Shown here: positions 1 to 8,504 of the stretch, in pieces
Layout: every line of letters begins with the position of its first letter
How positions within the stretch are numbered: the stretch's first letter is position 1
Source: Acipenser ruthenus
Taxonomy: Eukaryota > Chordata > Actinopteri > Acipenseriformes > Acipenseridae
Reading direction: 5' to 3'
Assembly: GCF_902713425.1 (NCBI RefSeq)
Contig: NC_081211.1
Coordinates: 11,998,264-12,062,263, forward strand
Length of the DNA: 64,000 nt
Notes under the pieces: model-generated
The model's input: the letters and a program-made list of their open reading frames with translations, nothing else
Told to the model about the DNA's origin: nothing
The model's database searches: none
Made by a program: the position numbers and the translations under genes

Positions 1-231
1 CATTACATCTGAAAATAACTTGTGTTTACCCCCACTTACAAGGAAAGCGTCAAACTTTGTATTCGTCCTCGTAACAGTGTTAGAAAATGTAAACAGCAGT
101 TGGAGAATGCTGAAGTCGATCATCCTAGCATGTTAAACGAGGGCATTTCTCATGTAAGCCACTTCCAGTAATAAATCGTTTGTACTGTTCTCAATGGTCC
201 GCATCCCAGCCTGAGACCACGATCCAATTGT

Positions 232-495
232 AAAACTTTACAATGCATTAGTAAGACCTTACCTAGAATATTGTGATCAGTTCTGATCACCTCTCTGCAA
301 AAAGGATATTGCAGCTCTAGAGAGAGTGCAAAGAAGAGCAACCAGAAATATCCCAGGTTTAAAAGGCATGTTACAGGCTAAAAGAATTGAATCTATTCTT
401 GCTCTTATTGTATGACTTGTATTGTAACACTTGAATGTATTTGTATTTGCTTGCGATTGTAAGTCGCCCTGGATAAGGGCGTCTGCTAAGAAGTA

Positions 496-529
<34 letters not shown>

Positions 530-894
530 TTCAGCCTTGAACAAAGAAGACTACGCGGCGATCTGATTCAAACATTCAAAATCCTAAAAGGTAGAGACAG
601 TGTCGACCCAGGGGACTTCTTTTTTAACATGAAAAAAGAAACAAGGACCAGCCGTCACAAATGGAGATTACATAAAGGGGCATTCAGAACAGAAAATAGG
701 AGGCACTTTTTTACACAGGGAATTGTGAGGGTCTGGAACCAACTCCCCAGTAATGTTGTTGAAGCTGACACCCTGGGATCCTTCAAGAAGCTGTTTGATG
801 AGAGTCTGGGATCAATAAGCTACTAACAACCAAACGAGCAAGATGGGCTGAATGGCCTCCTCTCGTTTGGAAACTTTCTTATGTTCTTATGTTC
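232..894 (+). mobile_element. CR1-like LINE 3' fragment, unit 1
   Basis: Truncated 3' end of a non-LTR retrotransposon. The frame encodes the C-terminal tail of a reverse transcriptase (motifs like LVRPYLEYC, RRATRNIPGL, VWNQLPS), followed by a short 3' UTR ending in repeats of the octamer TTATGTTC, which is typical of CR1-type elements. A stop codon follows EYCDQF in every unit of the window, so this is a dead fragment. It is present in all 13 units and so predates array amplification. This copy is split by an insert at 398-531 and lacks 8 bp relative to type B. L2-clade membership is an alternative. Confidence 0.8.
398..531 (+). mobile_element. Short insert with L2/UnaL2-type 3' tail, unit 1
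   Basis: A 134-bp insertion interrupting the LINE fragment, absent from units 3-13. Its 3' part has the stem-loop GCCCTGGATAAGGGC followed by GTCTGCTAA and an (ATA)n tail. This resembles the conserved 3' tail of UnaL2-type LINEs and the SINEs that share it. TATT at both edges may be the target duplication. It has no recognisable tRNA-like head, so it is a 5'-truncated SINE or LINE tail. Confidence 0.7.
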
Positions 895-1310
895 CTCTAT
901 CCTATTGTGCTTGTTAAGACATAGCGTGAATCTTGAAAACGTCTTGTTTGTTTAACAAAGCCAGCAGTCACTTTATTGATCACCCTGTGGATTAAACGCT
1001 ATTGGAACACAGATAATTGTGTTGAAGATGTTAATAGACTTTCAATGTACGCGTTGTAGAGCTAAGCGTTTGTTGAGGCAGTTCAAGCGCTGCACATTCA
1101 GGCAGCCGGTTGCAGTCTTTACCTGTTTCCTAGATGTTTGCCATTTGGTCTTACTCTGGAAGGAGTAGAACAAAAGCTAAACCATTTGTTGAGAACCGCA
1201 TTTGGGAGAAAACTTAAGTGTTTCAAAATGCATTTGTAAAGTGCATTTGTCTATTAGGTTGTTTATGGTGTGACAAAAAGAATGCTATCTTGAAAACGCA
1301 GTCCTGTCAA
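895..1310. other. Spacer between LINE fragment and tRNA-Phe
   Basis: About 416 bp of non-coding sequence with no recognisable gene or element. It recurs in all units. Type B copies differ by a few diagnostic bases and a longer A-run near the homolog of 1170. Confidence 0.7.
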
Positions 1311-1383
1311 GCCGAAATAGCTCAGTTGGGAGAGCGTTAGCCTGAAGATCTAAAGGTCCCTGTTTCGATCCCGGGTTTCGGCA
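1311..1383 (+). pseudogene. tRNA-Phe-GAA: tRNA-Phe-GAA copy, damaged (unit 1)
   Basis: A 73-nt cloverleaf with anticodon GAA. Two substitutions against the array consensus are seen: A31 to C, which breaks the last anticodon-stem pair, and G53 to T in the T-stem, inside box B. Both arms are weakened, so this copy is probably poorly transcribed or non-functional. The other 12 copies lack these changes. Confidence 0.75.
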
Positions 1384-1395
1384 AACACCAAGACA

Positions 1396-1409
1396 TTTTG
1401 TTTTGTTTT
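1396..1409 (+). terminator. Pol III T-run terminator after tRNA-Phe
   Basis: Three successive T4 runs begin 13 nt past the tRNA-Phe 3' end, as expected for RNA polymerase III termination. They are kept in the other units, with single changes in units 9 and 10 (homolog reads TTCTG). Confidence 0.7.
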
Positions 1410-1509
1410 GTATTATTTTGAACTAAAAACAGAGCACATTTTTTTCTTCATTGTAATTGGAGGAAATAACAACGTACTAGTGCCATTTTCTAATGTGATT
1501 AAGAAATTC

Positions 1510-1514
1510 AAAAA
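1510..1514 (-). terminator. Pol III T-run terminator after tRNA-Asn
   Basis: An A5 run on the + strand (T5 on the gene strand) lies 4 nt beyond the tRNA-Asn 3' end. It is conserved in all units. Confidence 0.75.
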
Positions 1515-1518
1515 GCAT

Positions 1519-1550
1519 CGTCCCTGGGTGGGCTTGAACCACCAACCTTC

Positions 1551-1586
<36 letters not shown>

Positions 1587-1592
1587 AGAGAC
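1519..1592 (-). tRNA. tRNA-Asn-GTT: tRNA-Asn-GTT (unit 1)
   Basis: A 74-nt gene decoding AAC/AAU. The acceptor stem GTCTCTG/CAGGGAC pairs with one G-U. The anticodon loop CTGTTAA gives anticodon GTT, the T-arm is GGTGG-TTCAAGC-CCACC, and the discriminator is G. Box A and box B (GGTTCAAGCCC) fit the Pol III consensus. It converges on tRNA-Phe across about 135 bp. All 13 copies in the window are identical, the only gene of the cluster for which that is true. Confidence 0.96.
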
Positions 1593-2202
1593 CAACCTGC
1601 TCGACTTCTAAAGCATACGGGAGTGATTAGCAAGGCGAGATGCTGCAGAACCTGATCGAGGGAGCAGAACTCAGCCGAACCTGAAACCACATCTAAGAAG
1701 AAAGCAACACGGGGCAGGAAAGTCTATGTAATCCATTATGGCAGCACAACATACGTCATTTTGTTAGATAACACACTGGGGGTCCAACACAGCAGTGTGT
1801 GTAAATAGCTACAATGGAAACCAAATACTTACGGTTCAAATGGGAATCTTCATCAGATTTTAAGAACACATTTGACATACTTTACACTGCAAAGGAGGAA
1901 GGCAGGCAATGCAAATGAGGCGTGATCCATTGCTAAAAAAATACATTAAATCTCCCTTTGTGCTTCTCGGAAGACATACGACGGAGGGCGCACTGCACTT
2001 TTTCAGTTTGGGGAATGTTACAAATTAGCAGACTGTGCTTTAAAATACATATAGGGCGGGCTTCTCTGTTACAAAGAATAAATTAGCAGACTGTGCTTTA
2101 AAATACATATAGGGCGGGCTTCTCTGTTACAAAGAATTGTCACACTTTGCATTTCTCTCCATGATGCATTGGGACTAAATACGTAGATACATTAAAACTA
2201 TT
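1593..2202. other. Spacer between tRNA-Asn and Ala relic
   Basis: About 610 bp without a recognisable gene. It contains a perfect octamer ATGCAAAT at 1909-1916 and, in type A units only, a 58-bp tandem duplication. Small open frames here shift with indels between units and show no recognisable protein. Confidence 0.65.
2022..2137 (+). repeat. 58-bp tandem duplication (type A marker), unit 1
   Basis: Two adjacent identical copies of a 58-bp block, 2022-2079 and 2080-2137, both starting AAATTAGCAG. Units 5-13 have a single copy. This is the clearest structural marker separating type A from type B. Confidence 0.95.
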
Positions 2203-2260
2203 TGGAGAACGCGGACATCGATCCTGGTACTTCTTGCGCTATCATTTGAGCTAATTCCCC
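2203..2260 (-). pseudogene. tRNA-Ala relic, anticodon arm lost (unit 1)
   Basis: On the minus strand the block opens with GGGGAATTAGCTCAAATG, the start of vertebrate tRNA-Ala, and ends with ATCGATG and an Ala-type acceptor end TTCTCC plus A. The anticodon arm between them is missing, leaving 58 nt instead of about 73. The T-arm is also mispaired. The original anticodon cannot be read. It is dead as a tRNA. Confidence 0.85.
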
Positions 2261-2381
2261 TGGTATTGTGGCAGCGATTCTCATAGGCTACATCGCTGCT
2301 TGATAAGAGCGATTCAGATGTTCTATATTTTTTTTTTATTGGCAATGTGCCATTTGCAAATTCAAAAATAAATTGAACAAT

Positions 2382-2472
2382 CAAAAATGATAATACTTGC
2401 TTTTGTATCACACGACAAACTTAAGGTATGCTTTAACGGTTAGGCTGTCTCAAGTTAGTTTGTATTGTTAAT
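2382..2472 (+). repeat. 91-bp intra-unit repeat, copy 1
   Basis: Matches 4198-4288 of the same unit at 87 of 91 bases in direct orientation, about 1.8 kb apart. An AT-rich flank just upstream (TTTGCAAATTCAAAAA) is also shared. The pair occurs in every complete unit and shows that the unit itself contains an older duplication. Confidence 0.9.
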
Positions 2473-2565
2473 ACCATATCTTTGTTTGATCGCTATACAA
2501 TCAATATGTTGTGTAGGCTAAATTGTATAAATAAACGCCCGGAAACATTGAAATCCAAACACGTT

Positions 2566-2569
2566 AAAA
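2566..2569 (-). terminator. Possible Pol III terminator after tRNA-Trp
   Basis: The first T4 run on the gene strand lies about 33 nt beyond the Trp 3' end; nearer runs are only T3. Primary transcripts may therefore have a longer trailer than those of the neighbouring tRNAs. Confidence 0.45.
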
Positions 2570-2601
2570 GATGAAATAGTGTGGAATAGAAACAAAGAAT
2601 T

Positions 2602-2673
2602 TGACCTCGACGTGATTTGCAGACGCAACCTTCTGATCTGGAGTCAGACGCGCTACCGTTGTGCCACGAAATC
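2602..2673 (-). pseudogene. tRNA-Trp-CCA: tRNA-Trp-CCA copy, degenerate (unit 1)
   Basis: A 72-nt Trp cloverleaf with anticodon CCA still readable. The T-loop reads TGCAAAT instead of TTCAAAT (position 55 T to G), the last T-stem pair is C-C, and the D-stem has GCAC for GCGC. Box B is thus broken. The type A copies share most of these faults, while type B copies are intact. Confidence 0.8.
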
Positions 2674-2889
2674 CTGCCAGTGTGTGTTCTTGTTATGCAA
2701 TGGTAGAGTGCACAGCAAGCATGCCAAACGCATGGTAATGCCGACGCTGTTACTAGGAAAACACCCACTATCACTAGCGTCATGGGAAACAGCCGACTCA
2801 ATATGTGTTCGTAGCCAGCAGGGCTATAAAGCTGTCGGAAGTGTGTTTGATTCTCAGCTTTAAAAGTAAAGAAAACATAAAACAGTGCG

Positions 2890-2897
2890 ATTTGCAT
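2890..2897 (-). promoter_or_regulatory. Octamer ATGCAAAT upstream of tRNA-Trp
   Basis: A perfect POU-factor octamer on the Trp gene strand, about 217 bp before the tRNA 5' end. That is the distance at which distal elements of snRNA-type Pol III promoters often sit. tRNA-Trp does not normally need one, so a role is only inferred. The site is changed in units 2 and 3. Confidence 0.3.
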
Positions 2898-3280
2898 TTA
2901 TAATGTTCATTAATTGAAACGTAGGCATAAACACAGTTGTACTGGCTGTGAATCGTTTCGGTTCAAATTCTTGGAAAGCAGCTATGCTGAGCAATATATC
3001 ACCAACGGGGGAAAGCTGGCAGTACTGAGTGACACAGAAGAAGGATTCTCTCAGCGCGTCTCCTCTGAATGCGCACTGGCACAAAGAGGCTTTGCTCATC
3101 TAATGACGTGGCGGAATGCAATAATGTATTGGGTTAATTTATCAACAAAAGAAACATAAACAAAAGTGTATGTAATTATTTGTGAATAAACTGTCTTACT
3201 TATACGATGGGACCAGGAACTTACATCCGCAATTTAATGATCGGCCAACCACAAAGAGACTTTGTCTTGACCAGTAATTT

Positions 3281-3285
3281 AAAAA
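3281..3285 (-). terminator. T-run after tRNA-Val
   Basis: A T5 run on the gene strand, 11 nt past the Val 3' end. It is retained in all units even though the gene's box B is altered. Confidence 0.6.
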
Positions 3286-3295
3286 CATGCGGCAA

Positions 3296-3368
3296 TGGTT
3301 CTACTGGGGATAGCACCCAGGGCCTTCTGCGTGTAAAGCAGACGTGATAATCACTACACTATGGAACC
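3296..3368 (-). pseudogene. tRNA-Val-TAC: tRNA-Val-TAC with altered T-loop (unit 1)
   Basis: A 73-nt Val cloverleaf with anticodon stem TCTGC/GCAGA and anticodon TAC. The T-stem CTGGG/CCCAG is fully paired, but the T-loop reads TGCTATC rather than TTCGAGC (positions 55, 57 and 59 changed; T54, C56, A58 and C60 kept). The acceptor also has a C6-A67 mismatch. Box B therefore departs from GGTTCGANNCC. The same T-loop is in all 13 units, so the change was fixed before or during array spread. Most likely a pseudogene; residual transcription is untested. Confidence 0.8.
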
Positions 3369-3887
3369 TAGGCAGAACTGTGTCGGTGCTCCTACATTAT
3401 TGTCTACATGCATCTCAAATAATTACAATGTCATTTATCAGACCCTTCGGCGTTGTCTTTAAAAATTAAACTTCCCAGACCGAACGCAGGCTAACATTAA
3501 ATCAATGAATCTTAAATATTTTCTATAGCGCCCCATATGCGATTCACAAAATCTACTTAAAAACAAGACAATATCTCATTGTAAGCCTGGTCGAACAAAA
3601 GAAGTCTTCAGTGTAATTTTCAACAAAGAGTGCTTTCCACGATTTACGATGCTTTAGAGAGACGGAATATTGGAATTGGCAGCCGAGACTGGGGAATAAA
3701 ACTGCCCGTGATCAAAGTGGGCAGAAAAGCTGCATATTTTCCATAAGGTATTTTTGAGGAAAGAAAACGGTTCTCTCTGATTTGCAACGTTTCTATGGTT
3801 CGGCCCGGCCACTGCCGTGTGTCTGGTTAAAACGATGAGTTCAGTTTTTTTTTCTTCTGCTTGGTAATTCAGTCTTGAGGCAACTGT
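3369..3887. other. Spacer between tRNA-Val and tRNA-Met
   Basis: About 520 bp with no gene seen. The homologous stretch of unit 2 is the site of the LTR-element insertion. Confidence 0.65.
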
Positions 3888-3959
3888 AGCAGAGTGGCGC
3901 AGCGGAAGCGTGCTGGGCCCATAACCCAGAGGTCGCTGGATCGAAACCATCCTCTGCTA
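3888..3959 (+). tRNA. tRNA-iMet-CAT: Initiator tRNA-Met-CAT (unit 1)
   Basis: A 72-nt initiator form: A1-T72 end pair, GGG/CCC pairs next to the CAT loop, and T-loop ATCGAAA. One departure from the vertebrate consensus is seen: position 50 A to C, which mispairs in the T-stem. It may be weakened rather than dead. Confidence 0.8.
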
Positions 3960-3964
3960 GCTTG

Positions 3965-3969
3965 TTTTT
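3965..3969 (+). terminator. Pol III T5 terminator after tRNA-iMet
   Basis: T5 begins 6 nt after the gene, with more T-rich sequence following. Conserved in every complete unit. Confidence 0.8.
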
Positions 3970-4776
3970 CTTCTGTTAGCAACGTAGTTTTTCTAAAATA
4001 TAAACTGAACTGATTTGCAAATTCAAAAAATAAATTCATTAACAAAATAGAAAATATTTCGACTAGATGTATGTTTTCAATTTCTTCAAAAAGTAGTCTC
4101 AAGCTCGTTGATTCAGTCGCTTTAAAATCCACCTCTATGTCCCGCTGCAGCAGCGCTGTGTGCTGTGGCTCGAGCTTGTTTGACGAGACAGGCAATGCAA
4201 AAATGATAAAACTTGCTTTTGTATCACACGACAAACTTAACGTATGCTTTAACGGCTTGGCTGTCTCAAGTTAGTTTGTATTGTTAATGTAACACCTCGT
4301 TTTTGCCCAGTCGTTGTATCACATGAATTGAGCTTGCCAGTTGGGGGTGACGGTCTGCCAATACAAGTTAAGACTATATTTGCAAGGATCATTTCTAGAG
4401 TGAAACATGTTTTGAAGGGATTGGTCTCGGTATCCCCCAGGAGGAGCGGGAGTGTTTTCTTCTCAGCAACGAGCTGACAATGAGTGTTGTTTTTGGGCAC
4501 CTGCTCGCTGCTACTGATGACCACTCCAATCTTCAGTCGGTGGATTGTTGAAGGAAGGGGACACATTCTGAGTGCGTATCTCATACTGGTAGAAACGCGG
4601 AAAAAAGAAACCATCAAGCCTAAAATTGTTCAGTTGTTTAAATCAATAGGCACATTTCAAATGGATCATTGCTAATGTTAAAACAATTTAAGAACACTTT
4701 AAATAGGGCTTGACTAATATAAAAATATAGGCATGTTATTTGCACTACGCAGGACTAGATTGAGCTTAAAAAAAGG
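3970..4776. other. Spacer between tRNA-Met and the next unit
   Basis: About 800 bp plus the first 231 bp of the next unit, with no recognised gene. Frames of 61-122 codons on the minus strand recur across units but have no recognisable domain and overlap each other, so they are not called genes. Confidence 0.6.
4198..4288 (+). repeat. 91-bp intra-unit repeat, copy 2
   Basis: Partner of 2382-2472. Here about 160 bp of extra sequence separates the 91-bp block from its shared AT-rich upstream flank near 4013-4036, so one of the two copies has gained or lost that segment. Confidence 0.9.
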
Positions 4777-5007
4777 CATTACATCTGAAAATAACTTGTG
4801 TTTACCCCCACTTACAAGGAAAGCGTCAAACTTTGTATTCGTCCTCGTAACAGTGTTAGAAAATGTAAACAGCAGTTGGAGAATGCTGAAGTCGATCATC
4901 CTAGCATGTTAAACGAGGGCATTTCTCATGTAAGCCACTTCCAGTAATAAATCGTTTGTACTGTTCTCAATGGTCCGCATCCCAGCCTGAGACCACGATC
5001 CAATTGT

Positions 5008-5271
5008 AAAACTTTACAATGCATTAGTAAGACCTTACCTAGAATATTGTGATCAGTTCTGATCACCTCTCTGCAAAAAGGATATTGCAGCTCTAGAGAG
5101 AGTGCAAAGAAGAGCAACCAGAAATATCCCAGGTTTAAAAGGCATGTTACAGGCTAAAAGAATTGAATCTATTCTTGCTCTTATTGTATGACTTGTATTG
5201 TAACACTTGAATGTATTTGTATTTGCTTGCGATTGTAAGTCGCCCTGGATAAGGGCGTCTGCTAAGAAGTA

Positions 5272-5305
<34 letters not shown>

Positions 5306-5670
5306 TTCAGCCTTGAACAAAGAAGACTACGCGGCGATCTGATTCAAACATTCAAAATCCTAAAAGGTAGAGACAGTGTCGACCCAGGGGACTTCTTTTT
5401 TAACATGAAAAAAGAAACAAGGACCAGCCGTCACAAATGGAGATTACATAAAGGGGCATTCAGAACAGAAAATAGGAGGCACTTTTTTACACAGGGAATT
5501 GTGAGGGTCTGGAACCAACTCCCCAGTAATGTTGTTGAAGCTGACACCCTGGGATCCTTCAAGAAGCTGTTTGATGAGAGTCTGGGATCAATAAGCTACT
5601 AACAACCAAACGAGCAAGATGCGCTGAATGGCCTCCTGTCGTTTGGAAACTTTCTTATGTTCTTATGTTC
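5008..5670 (+). mobile_element. CR1-like LINE 3' fragment, unit 2
   Basis: Homolog of the unit 1 fragment, interrupted at the same base by the same 134-bp insert, which shows that the insertion was already present when the two units separated. Confidence 0.8.
5174..5307 (+). mobile_element. Short insert with L2/UnaL2-type 3' tail, unit 2
   Basis: Same insert and same position as in unit 1; not seen in units 3-13. Confidence 0.7.
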
Positions 5671-6086
5671 CTCTATCCTATTGTGCTTGTTAAGACATAG
5701 CGTGAATCTTGAAAACGTCTTGTTTGTTTAACAAAGCCAGCAGTCACTTTATTGATCACCCTGTGGATTAAACGCTATTGGAACACAGATAATTGTGTTG
5801 AAGATGTTAATAGACTTTCAATGTACGCGTTGTAGAGCTAAGCGTTTGTTGAGGCAGTTCAAGCGCTGCACATTCAGGCAGCCGGTTGCAGTCTTTACCT
5901 GTTTCCTAGATGTTTGCCATTTGGTCTTACTCTGGAAGGAGTAGAACAAAAGCTAAACCATTTGTTGAGAACCGCATTTGGGAGAAAACTTAAGTGTTTC
6001 AAAATGCATTTGTAAAGTGCATTTGTCTATTAGGTTGTTTATGGTGTGACAAAAAGAATGCTATCTCGAAAACGCAGTCCTGTCAA

Positions 6087-6159
6087 GCCGAAATAGCTCA
6101 GTTGGGAGAGCGTTAGACTGAAGATCTAAAGGTCCCTGGTTCGATCCCGGGTTTCGGCA
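6087..6159 (+). tRNA. tRNA-Phe-GAA: tRNA-Phe-GAA (unit 2)
   Basis: Intact 73-nt gene decoding UUC/UUU. All four stems pair: acceptor GCCGAAA/TTTCGGC, D-stem GCTC/GAGC, anticodon stem TTAGA/TCTAA around CTGAAGA, and T-arm CCTGG-TTCGATC-CCGGG; the discriminator is A. Box A and box B are canonical. It is identical to the array consensus and has T4 runs just downstream for termination. Confidence 0.97.
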
Positions 6160-6294
6160 AACACCAAGACATTTTGTTTTGTTTTGTATTATTTTGAACT
6201 AAAAACAGAGCACATTTTTTTCTTCATTGTAATTGGAGGAAATAACAACGTACTAGTGCCATTTTCTAATGTGATTAAGAAATTCAAAAAGCAT

Positions 6295-6326
6295 CGTCCC
6301 TGGGTGGGCTTGAACCACCAACCTTC

Positions 6327-6362
<36 letters not shown>

Positions 6363-6368
6363 AGAGAC
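6295..6368 (-). tRNA. tRNA-Asn-GTT: tRNA-Asn-GTT (unit 2)
   Basis: Identical to the unit 1 gene, with the same T5 terminator. Confidence 0.96.
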
Positions 6369-6797
6369 CAACCTGCTCAACCTCTAAAGCATACGGGAGT
6401 GATTAGCAAGGCGAGATGCTGCAGAACCTGATCGAGGGAGCAGAACTCAGCCGAACCTGAAACCACATCTAAGAAGAAAGCAACACGGGGCAGGAAAGTC
6501 TATGTAATCCATTATGGCAGCACAACATACGTCATTTTGTTAGATAACACACTGGGGGTCCAACACAGCAGTGTGTGTAAATAGCTACAATGGAAACCAA
6601 ATACTTACGGTTCAAATGGGAATCTTCATCAGATTTTAAGAACACATTTGACATACTTTACACTGCAAAGGAGGAAGGCAGGCAATGCAAATGAGGCGTG
6701 ATCCATTGCTAAAAAAATACATTAAATCTCCCTTTGTGCTTCTCGGAAGACATACGACGGAGGGCGCACTGCACTTTTTCAGTTTGGGGAATGTTAC

Positions 6798-6913
6798 AAA
6801 TTAGCAGACTGTGCTTTAAAATACATATAGGGCGGGCTTCTCTGTTACAAAGAATAAATTAGCAGACTGTGCTTTAAAATACATATAGGGCGGGCTTCTC
6901 TGTTACAAAGAAT
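6798..6913 (+). repeat. 58-bp tandem duplication, unit 2
   Basis: Copies at 6798-6855 and 6856-6913, as in unit 1. Confidence 0.95.
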
Positions 6914-6978
6914 TGTCACACTTTGCATTTCTCTCCATGATGCATTGGGACTAAATACATAGATACATTAAAACTATT

Positions 6979-7036
6979 TGGAGAACGCGGGCATCGATCC
7001 TGGTACTTCTTGCGCTATCATTTGAGCTAATTCCCC
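6979..7036 (-). pseudogene. tRNA-Ala relic, anticodon arm lost (unit 2)
   Basis: Same 58-nt deletion form as unit 1. The T-arm 3' strand here still reads GCCCGC. Confidence 0.85.
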
Positions 7037-7364
7037 TGGTATTGTGGCAGCGATTCTCATAGGCTACATCGCTGCTTGATAAGAGCGATTCAGATTGTTC
7101 TATATTTTTTTTTTATTTGCAAATTCAAAAATAAATTGAACAATCAAAAATGATAATACTTGCTTTTGTATCACACGACAAACTTAAGGTATGCTTTAAC
7201 GGTTAGGCTGTCTCAAGTTAGTTTGTATTGTTAATACCATATCTTTGTTTGATCGCTATACAATCAATATGTTGTGTAGGCTAAATTGTATAAATAAACG
7301 CCCGGAAACATTGAAATCCAAACACGTTAAAAGATGAAATAGTGTGGAATAGAAACAAAGAATT

Positions 7365-7436
7365 TGACCTCGACGTGATTTGCAGACGCAACCTTCTGAT
7401 ATGGAGTCAGACGCGCTACCGTTGTGCCACGAAGTC
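7365..7436 (-). pseudogene. tRNA-Trp-CCA: tRNA-Trp-CCA copy, degenerate (unit 2)
   Basis: Type A Trp with T-loop TGCAAAT, C-C at the T-stem end and a D-stem mismatch. In addition, base 37 next to the anticodon is T instead of G. Confidence 0.8.
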
Positions 7437-8058
7437 CTGCCAGTGTGCGTTTTTGTTATGCAATGGTAGAGTGCACAGCAAGCATGCCAAACGCATGGTA
7501 ATGCCGACGCTGATACTAGGAAAACACTCACTATCACTAGCGTCATGGGAAACAGCCGACTCAATATGTGTTCGTAGCCAGCAGGGCTATGAAGCTGTCG
7601 GAAGTGTGTTTGATTCTCAGCTTTAAAAGTAAAGAAAACATAAAACAATGCGATTTGCTTTTATAATGTTCATTAATTGAAACGTGGGCATAAACACAGT
7701 TGTACTGGCTGGGAATCGTTTCGGGTCAATTTCTCGGAAAGCAGCTATGCTGACCAATATATCACCAACGGGGGAAAGCTGGCAGTACTGAGTGACACAG
7801 AAGAAGGATTCTCTCAGCGCGTCTCCTCTGAATGCGCACTGGCACAAAGAGGCTTTGCTCATCTAATGACGTGGCGGAATGCAATAATGTATTGGGTTAA
7901 TTTATCAACAAAAGAAACATAAACAAAAGTGTATGCAATTATTTGTGAATAAACTGTCTTACTTATACGATGGGACCAGAAACTTACATCCGCAATTTAA
8001 TGATCGGCCAACCACAAAGAGACTTTGTCTTGACCAGTAATTTAAAAACATGCGGCAA

Positions 8059-8131
8059 TGGTTCTACTGGGGATAGCACCCAGGGCCTTCTGCGTGTAAA
8101 GCAGACGTGATAATCACTACACTATGGAACC
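8059..8131 (-). pseudogene. tRNA-Val-TAC: tRNA-Val-TAC with altered T-loop (unit 2)
   Basis: Identical to the unit 1 Val copy. Confidence 0.8.
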
Positions 8132-8499
8132 TAGGCAGAACTGTGTCGGTGCTCCTACATTATTGTCTACATGCATCTCAAATAATTACAATGTCATTTA
8201 TCAGACCCTTCGGCGTTGTCTTTAAAAATTAAACTTCCCAGACCGAACGCAGGCTAACATTAAATCAATGAATCTTAAATATTTTCTATAGCGCCCCATA
8301 TGCGATTCACAAAATCTACTTAAAAACAAGACAATATCTCATTGTAAGCCTGGTCGAACAAAAGAAGTCTTCAGTGTAATTTTCAACAAAGAGTGCTTTC
8401 CACGATTTACGATGCTTTAGAGAGACGGAATATTGGAATTGGCAGCCGAGACTGGGGAATAAAACTGCCCGTGATCAAAGTGGGCAGAAAAGCTGCATA

Positions 8500-8504
8500 T
8501 TTTC
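8500..8504. repeat. Target-site duplication, left
   Basis: TTTTC directly before the 5' LTR, repeated at 13341-13345 after the 3' LTR. The empty site in the other units has it once. A 5-bp duplication is usual for Ty3/Gypsy elements. Confidence 0.85.

Larger units (their letters stand above)
2261..2601. other. Spacer between Ala relic and tRNA-Trp
   Basis: About 340 bp with no gene. It holds a poly-T run of variable length, a small hairpin TGGCA-ATG-TGCCA, copy 1 of a 91-bp repeat found again after tRNA-Met, and a TATA-like TATAAATA at 2526-2533 on the plus strand, conserved in every unit. Confidence 0.6.
2674..3295. other. Spacer between tRNA-Trp and tRNA-Val
   Basis: About 620 bp with no recognised gene. 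Overlapping open frames of 79-94 codons on both strands are conserved between units only as far as the DNA is. It contains a reverse octamer at 2890-2897. Confidence 0.6.
1..4776. repeat. tDNA array unit 1 (type A)
   Basis: First full 4776-bp unit of the tandem tRNA-gene array; the same sequence restarts at 4777. It holds LINE fragment, Phe, Asn, Ala relic, Trp, Val and initiator-Met in that order. It is type A (58-bp duplication present) and carries the 134-bp insert in the LINE fragment. It has the most damaged gene set of the array: Phe, Trp, Val and Met all differ from their consensus. Confidence 0.95.

Noticed and set aside
273-290. 18-bp near-perfect palindrome GTGATCAG-TT-CTGATCAC in the LINE fragment
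   Set aside because: It lies within the decayed RT coding tail and is conserved only with it, so no separate function is suggested.
1508-1690. A 60-codon minus-strand frame ending in the Asn gene
   Set aside because: It is mostly tRNA-Asn sequence read as protein, and it is disrupted in unit 13 by a 10-bp duplication.
1840-1900. ACTTACGG-like stretch resembling snRNA sequence
   Set aside because: Only a few bases match; no snRNA core or 3' element is present.
2493-3159. Overlapping open frames of 79-134 codons on both strands, repeated in each unit
   Set aside because: They overlap one another and the Trp gene, change length with small indels between units, and have no recognisable domain. 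Their repetition is explained by unit identity.
3654-4617. Minus-strand frames of 98-122 codons around and after the Met gene
   Set aside because: One runs through the tRNA-Met gene and the others lie in spacer DNA. No protein family was recognised, and the conservation matches that of the surrounding DNA.
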